Made by a program: the position numbers and the translations under genes. Under the pieces are notes generated by a model. It ran no database searches and had not been told where the DNA came from. It saw nothing but the letters and a program-made list of their open reading frames with translations. From assembly GCA_016169945.1 (NCBI GenBank), contig JADLSH010000170.1:62001-126000 (forward strand): a stretch of DNA of 64,000 bases. Direction: 5' to 3'. The DNA is from Trachythela sp. YZ-2020. Lineage: Eukaryota > Cnidaria > Anthozoa > Malacalcyonacea > Clavulariidae. The number at the start of each line of letters is the position of its first letter. Positions within the stretch are counted from its first letter, which is position 1. This document shows positions 15,601 to 27,400 of this stretch, one piece after another.

Positions 15601-18580
15601 GGTGTATTAGGTTATCTTCAGGTACCTTAGGTTACCTTAGTACCTTGGGGTACCTTGGGGTACCTTGGGATACATTGGGTACCTTCAGGTACCTTAGGTT
15701 ACCTTTATAATTACCTTGGGGTACCTTCTGGTACCTTGGGGTACCTTGGGGTACCTTGGGGTACCTTCGGGTACCTTCGGGTACCTTCGGGTACCTTCGG
15801 GTACCTTCGGGTACCTTCGGGTACCTTCGGGTACCTTCGGGTACCTTCGGGTACCTTCGGGTACCTTCGGGTACCTTCGGGTACCTTCGGGTACCTTCGG
15901 GTACCTTCGGGTACCTTCGGGTACCTTCGGGTACCTTCGGGTACCTTCGGGGACCTTCGGGTACCTTCGCGTACCTTCGGGTACCTTCGGGTACCTTCGG
16001 GTACCTTCGGGTACCTTCGGGTACCTTCGGGTACCTTCGGGTACCTTCGGGTACCTTCGGGTACCTTCGGGTACCTTCGGGTACCTTCGGGTACCTTCGG
16101 GTACCTTCGGGTACCTTCGGTACCTTCGGGTACCTTCGGGTACCTTCGGGTACCGTCGGGTACCTTCGGTACCTTCGGGTACCTTCGCACCTTCACCTTC
16201 GGGTACCTTCGGGTACCTTCGGGTACCTTCGGGTACCTTCGGGTACCTTCGGGTACCTTCGGGTATATTCGCGTACCTTCGGGTACCTTCGGGTACCTTC
16301 GGGTACCTTCGGATACCTTCGGGTACCTTCAGGAGCCTCCGGATACCTTGGGGTGCCTTCGGGTACCTTGGGATGCCTTCGGGTACCTTGAGGTACCTTT
16401 ATGGTGTCTTGGGGTATATTCGGGTGTATTAGGTTATCTTCAGGTACCTTTACCTTGGGTACCTTGGGGTACCTTCTATGGTATCTTCGGGTACCTTCGG
16501 GTACCTTCGGTACCTTCAGGTACCTTCGTACCTTCGGGTACCTTCGGGTACCTTCGGTACCTTCGGGTACCTTCGGGTACCTTCGGGTACCTTCTGGTAC
16601 CTTCGGGTACCTTCACCTTCTGGCACCTTCGGGTACCTTCGGTACCTTCTGGTACCTTCGGGTACCTTCGGGTACCTTCGGGTACCTTCGGCACCTTCGG
16701 TACCTTCGGGTACCTTCGGGTACCGTCGGTACCTTCGGTACCTTCGGTACCTTCGGGTACCTTCGGCACCTTCGGGTACCTTCGGTACCTTCGGGTACCT
16801 TCGGGTACCTTCGGGTACCTTCGGGTACCTTCGGGTACCTTCGGGTATATTCGCGTACCTTCGGGTACCTTCGGGTACCTTCGGGTACCTTCGGATACCT
16901 TCGGGTACCTTCAGGAGCCTCCGGATACCTTGGGGTGCCTTCGGGTACCTTGGGATGCCTTCGGGTACCTTGAGGTACCTTTATGGTGTCTTGGGGTATA
17001 TTCGGGTGTATTAGGTTATCTTCAGGTACCTTAGGTTACCTTTATGGTACCTTGGGGTACCTTGGGGTACCTTGGGGTACCTTGGGGTACCTTGGGGTAC
17101 CTTGGGGTACCTTGGGGTACCTTGGGGTACCTTGGGGTACCTTGCGGTACCTCTATGGTATCTTCGGGTACCTTCGGGTACCTTCTACCTTCGGTACGTA
17201 CCTTCTTCGGGTACCTTCGGTACCTTCGGGTACCTTCGGGTACCTTGCGGTACCTTCTGGTACCTTCGGGTACCTTCGGGTACCTTCGGGTACCTTCGGG
17301 TACCTTCGGGTACCTTCGGGTACCTTCGGGTACCTTCGGGTACCTTCGGGTACCTTCGGGTACCTTCGGGTACCTTCGGGTACCTTCGGGTACCTTCGGG
17401 TACCTTCGGGTACCTTCGGGTACCTTCGGGTACCTTCGGGTACCTTCGGGTACCTTCGGGTACCTTCGGGTACCTTCGGGTACCTTCGGGTACCTTCGGG
17501 TACCTGGGGTACCTTTATACTACCATGCGGTATCTTCGGGTCACTTCGAGTACTTTCATGGAACCTTGGAGTACATTTGGGTACCTTGGCGTACCTTTTT
17601 ATACTTTGGGGTACCTTGGGGTACCTTCCGGTACCTTAGGGTACTTTGCGGTACCTATATGCCTTGGAGCCTATATGCCGGGTACCTTCGGGTACCTTCG
17701 GGTACCTTCGGGTACCTTCGGGTACCTTCGGGTACCTTCGGGTACCTTCGGGTACCTTCGGGTATATTCGCGTACCTTCGGGTACCTTCGGGTACCTTCG
17801 GATACCTTCGGGTACCTTCAGGAGCCTCCGGATACCTTGGGGTGCCTTCGGGTACCTTGGGATGCCTTCGGGTACCTTGAGGTACCTTTATGGTGTCTTG
17901 GGGTATATTCGGGTGTATTAGGTTATCTTCAGGTACCTTAGGTTACCTTTATGGTACCTTGGGGTACCTTGGGGTACCTTGGGGTACCTTAAAACCTTGG
18001 GGTACCTACCTGGGGTACCTTGGGGTACCTCTATGGTATCTTGGGGTACCTTCGGGTACCTTCGGTACCTTCGGGTACACCTTGGGTACCTTCGGGTACC
18101 TTCGGGTACCTTCTTGTACCTTCGGGTACCTTCGGGTACCTTCGGGTACCTTCGGGTACCTTCGGGTACCTTCGACTACCTTCGGGTACCTTCGGGTACC
18201 TTCGGGTACCTTCGGGTACCTTCGGGTACCTTCGGGTACCTTCGGGCACCTTCGCACCTTCGGTACCTTCGGGTACCTTCGGTACCTTCGGTACCTTCGG
18301 GTACCTTCGGGTACCTTCGGGTACCTTCGGGTACCTTCGGGTACCTTCGGGTACCTTCGGGTACCTTCGGGTACCTTCGGGTACCTTCGGGTACCTTCGG
18401 GTACCTTCGGGTACCTTCGGGTACCTTCGGGTACCTTCGGGTACCTTCGGTACCTTCGGGTACCTTCGGGTACCTTCGGGTACCTTCGGGTAACTTCGGG
18501 TATATTCGCGTACCTTCGGGTACCTTCGGGTACCTTCGGATACCTTCGGGTACCTTCAGGAGCCTCCGGATACCTTGGGG
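12649..18580 (+). repeat. GGTACCTTCG decameric satellite, block 1
   Basis: Mostly perfect 10-bp units GGTACCTTCG, with shorter runs of GGTACCTTGG. A 130-bp higher-order motif begins CAGGAGCCTCCGGATACC and ends near TTAGGTTATCTTCAGG. It recurs at about 14,838, 15,507, 16,328, 16,912 and 17,818. All six frames are open because the unit has no stop codon in any frame, so the long frames are artefacts. Confidence 0.97.
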
Positions 18581-20140
18581 CTATCTTTAAAATAGGGAAC
18601 GGGAATCGGGGAATCGGGGAATCGGGGAAAATTTTGAGGGAAAATTTGCCGTATTCTACAAAATTGCGGTTGTTTTTGTATTTTTTAAGTATTTCCCTTT
18701 TACCTAAAGTCTTGAAGTTTTTATATCAAATATAACTTTTTAATAGCTTCAATTTCATATACAGCCCAATGTTCGGCGTTAAGTATTTCAACTCAAAACT
18801 CAGAAAAACTGAATTAAGCTGGCTTCAATTCCCCCCCCCTGCGTTAGCGTTCCAGTTTACTTAGAGTTCACTGAGCAGGGCTCTCACTTCCTTAGCTTCT
18901 CGGTAAAAATTCCTTAGATTTAGTAAAATTTCTTTAAACATGTATGGTTCTCTTCAGTCTTCTCGTGGAAAATCTTTGCAGTTTTGAATGCTTTAGACTG
19001 TTTTCCTGCGTTTCTGAGAAATATTTTTGGATAAGTAGCACCTAAGTTGACTGAATTTTTAAACGTTTTCAATATTTTCAAGTGTTGGATCAAACCTTAA
19101 AATTCCTTAAAAAATTTTTATTTCTTAACAAATCCTTAATAAAAAGGTCCAAATTTCCTAAGTTTAAGAAAATTGTCGTAAAGGTAATGCTTGAAACCAG
19201 GGCGCTTACATATATATATATATATAAGCGCCCTGCTTGAAACCGATCAGCAGGCACCCAACACGTATATATTAGAAGTAAAATTGTACATAACTACATT
19301 CAATAAGTTTTTTTATATATTTGGTTGACATAATTATATCATATAGTATTATATTTATCTATATTTTATACAGAAGAAATTGTTTGTATTTATACGAAAA
19401 TGTATACTAAAACTATTTGTCAAGTCCGTTCTGCCATGTACACTTATACGAAAGTTACGTTTATCTAGTTACAAAGAATTCAGTCTATAATTGTAGTGTA
19501 TAAGTTACATCTAATTAACAAAATTTATTTAATAAAATAAAAACCCGTGGATTTCCTTTCAACGCACTTTTTCATGCATCTTTCTTTCGCTGAAGTTCTA
19601 GAAATTTAAAGACAAATTACATTCATTAATCGGACCCGATTCCCGGATTCCCGGATTCCCGGATTCCCGGATTCCCGGATTCCCGATCCCGGATTCCCCG
19701 ATTCCCGATTCTGATTCCCCGATTCCCGATTCCCGATTCCCGATTCCCGATTCTGATTCCCCGATTCCCCGATTCCCCGATTCCCGATTCCCGATTCCCG
19801 ATTCCCCGATTCCCCGATTCCCCGATTCCCGATTCCCGATTCCCGATTCCCGATTCCCTGATTCCCGATTCCCGATTCCCCGATTCCCGATTCTGATTCC
19901 CCGATTCCCGATTCTGATTCCCCGATTCCCGATTCCCGATTCCCCGATTCCCGATTCCCGATTCCCCGATTCCCGGATTCCCGATCCCGGATTCCCCATC
20001 CCGGATTCCCGATCCCGGATTCCCGATCCCGGATTCCCGATCCCGGATTCCCGATCCCGGATTCCCGATCCCGGATTCCCCGATTCCCCGATTCCCCGAT
20101 TCCCCGATTCCCCGATTCCCGTTCCCTATTTTAAAGATAG
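18581..20140. mobile_element. Non-autonomous TIR element with GGGAATCGG subterminal arrays
   Basis: The ends are CTATCTTTAAAATAGGGAAC and its exact reverse complement. The terminal inverted repeats continue through GGGAATCGG tandem units for at least 47 bp. The element interrupts the GGTACC satellite. GATACCTTGGGG flanks it at 18,569-18,580 and 20,143-20,154, but the right copy is two bases away from the end, so its status as a target duplication is uncertain. The interior (18,640-19,620) is AT-rich with no coding signal; the right part (19,630-20,125) is an ATTCCCG-type array. It is a MITE-like element of unassigned superfamily. Confidence 0.8.
19199..19234. mobile_element. 36-bp palindromic insertion with 10-bp flanking direct repeat
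   Basis: AGGGCGCTTA and TAAGCGCCCT enclose a (TA)n core. GCTTGAAACC occurs directly on both sides (19,189-19,198 and 19,235-19,244), which looks like a target-site duplication. It is nested inside the TIR element. Confidence 0.7.
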
Positions 20141-20383
20141 CCGATACCTTGGGGTGCCTTCGGGTACCTTCGGGTACCTTCGGGTAACTTCGGGTATATT
20201 CGCGTACCTTCGGGTACCTTCGGGTACCTTCGGGTACCTTCAGGAGCCTCCGGATACCTTGGGGTGCCTTCGGGTACTTTGGGATACCTTCGGGTACCTT
20301 GAGGTACCTTTATGGTGTCTTGGGGTATATTCGGGTGTATTAGGTTATCTTCAGGTACCTTAGGTTACCTTTATGGTACCTTG

Positions 20384-23300
20384 GGGTAGCTTCGGGTACC
20401 TTGAAGTACCTTCGGATACCTTGGGGTACCTTTATACTACCATGCGGTATCTTCGGGTCACTTCGAGTACTTTCATGGAACCTTGGAGTACATTTGGGTA
20501 CCTTGGAGTACCTTCGGATACCCTGAGGTACCTTTATAATACCTTGCGATACATTCGGGACCTTTGGGTACCTTGAGGTACCCTCGGGTACCTTGAGGTA
20601 CCTTTATGGTGTCTTGGGGTATATTCGGGTGTATTAGGTTATCTTCAGGTACCTTAGGTTACCTTTATTGTACCTTGGGTTACCTTCGGGAATCATTGGG
20701 TACCTTCGGGTACTTTGAGGTACCTTCATGGTACCTTGGGGTAGTTCGGGTACATTGACGTACTTTTATAATACCTTGGGGTACCTTCGGGTAACTTCGT
20801 GTACCTCTATGATACTTTGGGGCACGTTCGGGTACCTTGGGTACTTTATTGTACCTTAGCGTGCTTTCGGATACCTTGAGGTAACTTCAGGTACGTCTAT
20901 GGTACCTGGCGACATTTTGGGGTACCTTGGGATACCTTGGCGTACCTTGAGGTACCTTGGGATACCTTGGGATACCTTGGGGTACCTTGGGGTACCTTGA
21001 GGTACCTTGGAGTACCTTGGGGGAACTTCGGATACCCTAAGGTACCTTTATAATACCTTTCGGTACATTCTGGACCTCTGGATACCTAGGGGTAACTTTA
21101 TGATATATTGGGGTACATTCGGGAACATTGGAGTATCTTCGGGTACCTTGGGGTATTTTACGGTACCTCTATGGTACCTTGGAGTACTTTCGGAACCTTT
21201 GCGTACCTTCGGGTACCTTCGGGTACTTTCGGGTACCTTCGGGTACCTTCGGGTACCTTCGGGTACTTTGAGGTACCTCTATGGTACTTTGGGGTAGGTT
21301 GGAGTATCTTGGGGACCTTCGGTACATTGCGGAAACTCTATGATACCTTGGGATACCTTCGGGTACTTTGGGGTACATTCGGGTACCTTTAGGCACCTTT
21401 ATAATACTTTGGGGTACCTTCGGGTAACTTCGGCTACCTTTATGGTGCCTTGGAGTACCTTCGGACACTTTGGGGTACCTACGGGTACCTTGCGGAACCT
21501 CAATGGTACCTTGGGTTACATTCGGGAATCTTTGGGTACCTTCGGTTACTTTGAAGTACCTTCATGGTACCTTGGGGTAGGTTGGAGTATCTTGGGGTAC
21601 CTTGGGGTACTTGGGGTACCTTGGGGTACCTTGGGGTACCTTGGGGTACCTTGGGGTACCTTGGGGTACCTTGGGGTACCTTGGGGTACCTTGGGGTACC
21701 TTGGGAAATCTTTATGGTACCTTGGGATACCTTGGGGTACCTTAGTACCTTAGGGGTACCTTGGGGTACCTTTACCTTAGTACCTTTGGGTACCTTGGGG
21801 TACCTTGGGGTACCTTGGGGTACCTTGGGGTACCTTGGGGTACCTTGGGGTACCTTGGGGTACCTTGGGGTACCTTGGGGTACCTTGGGGTACCTTGGGG
21901 TACCTTGGGGTACCTTGGGGTACCTTGGGCACTTAGTACCTTAGTACTTCCTTAAAATTTGGGTACCTTAGTACCTTGGGGTACCTTAGTACCTTAGTAC
22001 CTTGGGGTACCTTAGGGGTAAACCTTGGGGTACCTTAAGTAAGGGTACCTTAGTACCTTGGGTACCTTGGGTACCTTGGAAAATCTTGGGGTACCTTGGG
22101 GGTACCTTAGGGTACCTTGGGGTACTTAGTACCTTAGTACCTTGGGGTACCTTGGGGTACCTTAGTACCTTAGTACCTTAAATTTGTACCTTAAGTACCT
22201 TGGGGTACCTTGGGTACCTTAGTACCTTGGGGTACCTTGGGTACCTTGGGGTACCTTGACCTTGGGTACCTTTAGTACCTTTGGGGTACCTTAGGGTACC
22301 TTGGGGTACCTTAGGGTACCTTTGGGGTACCTTGGGGTACCTTGGGGTACCTTGGGGTACCTTGGGGTACCTTGGGGTACCTTGGGGTACCTTGGGGTAC
22401 CTTGGGGTACCTTGGGGTACCTTGGGGTAGCTTCGGGTACCTTGAAGTACCTTCGGATACCTTGGGGTACCTTTATACTACCATGCGGTATCTTCGGGTC
22501 ACTTCGAGTACTTTCATGGAACCTTGGAGTACATTTGGGTACCTTGGAGTACCTTCGGATACCCTGAGGTACCTTTATAATACCTTGCGATACATTCGGG
22601 ACCTTTGGGTACCTTGAGGTACCCTCGGGTACCTTGAGGTACCTTTATGGTGTCTTGGGGTATATTCGGGTGTATTAGGTTATCTTCAGGTACCTTAGGT
22701 TACTTTATGGTACCTTGGGTTACCTTCGGGAATCATTGGGTACCTTCGGGTACTTTGAGGTACCTTCATGGTACCTTGGGGTAGTTCGGGTACATTGACG
22801 TACTTTTATAATACCTTGGGGTACCTTCGGGTAACTTCGTGTACCTCTATGATACTTTGGGGCACGTTCGGGTACCTTGGGTACTTTATTGTACCTTAGC
22901 GTGCTTTCGGATACCTTGAGGTAACTTCGGGTACGTCTATGGTACCTGGCGACATTTTGGGGTACCTTGGGATACCTTGGCGTACCTTGAGGTACCTTGG
23001 GATACCTTGGGATACCTTGGGGTACCTTGGGGTACCTTGAGGTACCTTGGAGTACCTTGGGGGAACTTCGAATACCCTAAGGTACCTTTATAATACCTTT
23101 CGGTACATTCTGGACCTCTGGATACCTAGGGGTAACTTTATGATATATTGGGGTACATTCGGGAACATTGGAGTATCTTCGGGTACCTTGGGGTATTTTA
23201 CGGTACCTCTATGGTACCTTGGAGTACTTTCGGAACCTTTGCGTACCTTCGGGTACCTTCGGGTACTTTCGGGTACCTTCGGGTACCTTCGGGTACCTTC

Positions 23301-23700
23301 GGGTACCTTCGGGTACTTTGAGGTACCTCTATGGTACTTTGGGGTAGGTTGGAGTATCTTGGGGACCTTCGGTACATTGCGGAAACTCTATGATACCTTG
23401 GGATACCTTCGGGTACTTTGGGGTACATTCGGGTACCTTTAGGCACCTTTATAATACTTTGGGGTACCTTCGGGTAACTTCGGCTACCTTTATGGTGCCT
23501 TGGAGTACCTTCGGACACTTTGGGGTACCTACGGGTACCTTGCGGAACCTCAATGGTACCTTGGGTTACATTCGGGAATCTTTGGGTACCTTCGGTTACT
23601 TTGAAGTACCTTCATGGTACCTTGGGGTAGGTTGGAGTATCTTGGGGTACCTTGGGGTACTTGGGGTACCTTGGGGTACCTTGGGGTACCTTGGGGTACC
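20384..23700 (+). repeat. Direct duplication of about 1.3 kb, offset about 2.04 kb
   Basis: About 20,384-21,660 and 22,425-23,700 run in parallel with only scattered point and unit-number differences; the offset grows from 2,041 to 2,050. A third, partial copy of its second half lies at about 26,160-26,710. This points to a recent segmental or unequal-exchange duplication within the satellite. Confidence 0.85.
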
Positions 23701-24465
23701 TTGGGGTACCTTGGGGTACCTTGGGGTACCTTGGGGTACCTTGGGGTACCTTGGGGTACCTTGGGGTACCTTGGGGTACCTTGGGGTACCTTGGGGTACC
23801 TTGGGGTACCTTGGGGTACCTTGGGGTACCTTGGGGTACCTTGGGGTACCTTGGGGTACTTTCAAGTACCTTGGGGTACCTTGGGGTACCTTGGGGTACC
23901 TTGGGGTACCTTGGGGTACCTTGGGGTACCTTGGGGTACCTTGGGGTACCTTGGGGTACCTTGGGGTACCTTGGGATACCTTGGGGTACCTTGAGGTACC
24001 TTGGTATACCTTGGGGTACCTTGAGGTACCTTGGAGTACCTTGGGGGAACTTCGGATACCCTAAGGTACCTTTATAATACCTTTCGTTGGGGTACCTTGG
24101 GGTACCTTGGGGTACCTTGGGGTACCTTGAGGTACCTTGGGGTACCTTGGGGTACCTTGGGGTAGCTTGGGGTACCTTGGGGTACCTTGGGGTACCTTGG
24201 GGTAACTTGGGTACCTTGGGTACATTCGAGTACCTTGGGGTACCTTGGGGTACCTTGGGGTACCTTGGGGTACCTTGGGGTACCTTGGGGTACGTTGGGG
24301 TACGTACCTTGGGGTACCTTGGGGTACCTTGGGGTACCTTGGGGTACCTTGGGGTACCTTGGGGTACCTTGGGGTACCTTGGGGTACCTTGGGGTACCTT
24401 GGGGTACCTTGGGGTACCTTGGGGTACCTTGGGGTACCTTGGGGTACCTTGGGGTACCTTGCGGT

Positions 24466-27400
24466 ACCTCTATGGTATCTTGGGGTACCTTCGGGTACAT
24501 TGACGTACCTTTATAATACCATGGGGTACCTTCGGCTAACTTCGTGTACCTCTAGCTTCGGGTACCTTGAAGTACCTTCGGATACCTTGGGGTACCTTCG
24601 GGTACCTTGCGGTACCTCTATGGTGTCTTGGGGTGCCTCCGGGTGCCTCCGAATACCTTGGGGTACCTCTGAATACCTTGGGGTACCTTCGCGTACCTTG
24701 GGCTTCCTTCGGGTACCTTCGGTTACCTTCGGTTACCTTCGGGTACTTTCGGGTACCTTCGGATACCTTCGGGTACCTTCGGGTACCTTCGGTTACCTTC
24801 GGGTACCTTCGGGTTCCTTCGGGTACCTTCGGGTATCTTCGGGTACCTTCGGGTACCTTCGGATACCTTCGGGAACCTTCGGGTACCTTCAGGAGCCTCC
24901 GGATACCTTTGGGTGCCTTCGGGTACCTTGGGATACCTTCGGGTACCTTCAGGTACCTTCATGGTGTCTTGGGGTATATTTGGGTGTATTAGGTTATCTT
25001 CAGGTACCTTAGGTTACCTTTATGGTACCTTGGGGTAGCTTCGGGTACCTTGAAGTACCTTCGGATACCTTGGGGTACCTTTATACTACCATGCGGTATC
25101 TTCGGGTCACTTCGAGTACTTTCATGGAACCTTGGAGTACATTTGGGTACCTTGGCGTACCTTTTGATACTTTGGGGTACCTTGGGGTACCTTGGGGTAC
25201 CTTGGGGTACCTTGGGGTACCTTGGGGTACCTTGGGGTACCTTGGGGTACCTTGGGGTACCTTGGGGTACCTTGGGGTACCTTGGGGTACCTTGGGGTAC
25301 CTTGGGGTACCTTGGGGTACCTTGGGGTACCTTGGGGTACCTTGGGGTACCTTGGGGTACCTTTATGGTACCTTGAGATACCTTGGGGTACCTTGGGATA
25401 TCTTTATACCTTGGGGTACCTTGGGGTACCTTGGGTACCTTAGTACCTTGGGGTACCTTGGGGTACCTTAGTACCTTGGGGTACCTTGGGTACCTTAAGG
25501 GTACCTTAGGGTACCTTAGTACCTTGGGGTACCTTGGGGTACCTTATACCTTGGGGTACCTTAGGTCTTTGGGGTACCTTAGGTACCTTAGTACCTTGGG
25601 GTACCTTGGGTACCTTGGGGTACACCTTAGTACCTTGGGGTACCTTAGTACCTTGGGGTACCTTAGGGTACCTTAGTACCTTAGTACCTTGGGGTACCTT
25701 GTATACCTTGGGGTACCTTCGGGTACCTTGGGGTACCTTTGGGGTACCTTGGGGCACCTTGGTACCTTAATTTGTAGGGTACCTTGGGATACCTTGGGGT
25801 ACCTTAGGGTACCTTAAAATCTTACTTTGGGGCACTGGGTACCTTTGGGTACCTTAGGGTACCTTGGGGTACCTTTGTACCTTGGGGTACCTTTGGGTAC
25901 CTTGGGGTACCTTAGTACCTTAGTACCTGGGGTACCTTGGGGTACCTTAAATTAAAATTGGGGTACCTTAGTACCTTTACCTTGGGGACCTGGGGTACGT
26001 TGGGGTACATTGGGGGTACGTTGGGGTACGTTGGGGTACGTTGGGGTACGCTGGGGTACGTTGGGGGTACCTTGGGGTACGTTGGGGTACGTTGGGGTAC
26101 GTTGGGGTACGTTGGGGTACGTTGGGGTACGTTGGGGTACGTTGGGGTACCTTGGGGTACCTTGGGGTACCTTGGGGTACCTTGGGATACCTTGGGGTAC
26201 CTTGAGGTACCTTGGTATACCTTGGGGTACCTTGAGGTACCTTGGAGTACCTTGGGGGAACTTCGGATACCCTAAGGTACCTTTATAATACCTTTCGGTA
26301 CATTCTGGACCTCTGGATACCTAGGGGTAACTTTATGATATATTGGGGTACATTCGGGAACATTGGAGTATCTTCGGGTACCTTGGGGTATTTTACGGTA
26401 CCTCTATGGTACCTTGGAGTACTGTCGGAACCTTTGCGTACCTTCGAGTACCTTCGGGTACTTTCGGGTACCTTCGGGTACTTTGAGGTACCTCTATGGT
26501 ACCTTGGGGTAGGTTGGAGTATCTTGTGGACCTTCGGTACATTGCGGAAACTCTATGATACCTTGGGATACCTTCGGGTACTTTGGGGTACATTCGGGCA
26601 CCTTCGGGTACCTTTAGGCACCTTTATAATACTTTGGGGTACCTTCGGGTAACTTCGGCTACTTTATGGTGCCTTGGAGTACCTTCGGACACTTTGGGGT
26701 ACCTACGGGTTGTTGGGGGTACCTTGGGGTACGTTGGGGTACGTTGGGGTACGTTGGGGTACGTTGGGGTACGTTGGGGTACGTTGGGGTACGTTGGGGT
26801 ACGTTGGGGTACCTTGGGGTACCTTGGGGTACCTTGGGGTACCTTGGGGTACCTTGGGGTACCTTGGGGTACCTTGGGGTACCTTGGGATACCTTGGGGT
26901 ACCTTGAGGTACCTTGGAGTACCTTAAGGTACCTTTATAATACCTTTCGTTGGGGTACCTTGGGGTACCTTGGGGTACCTTGGGGTACCTTGAGGTACCT
27001 TGTACCTTGGGGTACCTTGGGGTACCAGTAGCTTGGGGTACCTTGGGTACCTTTAGTACCTTGGGGTACCTTGGGGTACCTGGGTACCTTGGGTACCTTG
27101 GGGTACCTTAGAGTCTTGGGGTACCTTGGGGTACCTTAGTACCTTGGGTACCTTAGTACCTTAGTACAATTGTACCTTGGGGTACGTTGGGGTACGTTGG
27201 GGTACGTTGGGGTACCTTGGGGTACCTTGGGTACCTTAGTACCTTGGGTACCTTAGAGGGTACCTTGGGGTACCTTATAATTGGGGTACCTTATTGTTTG
27301 GGGTTGGGGTACCTTGGGGTACCTTGGGGTACCTTGGGGTACCTTGGGGTACCTTGGGGTACCTTGGGGTACCTTGCGGTACCTCTATGGTATCTTGGGG

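Noticed and set aside
19598..19999. 133-codon GNRESGI-type frame
   Set aside because: It is a translation of the ATTCCCG tandem array in the TIR element.
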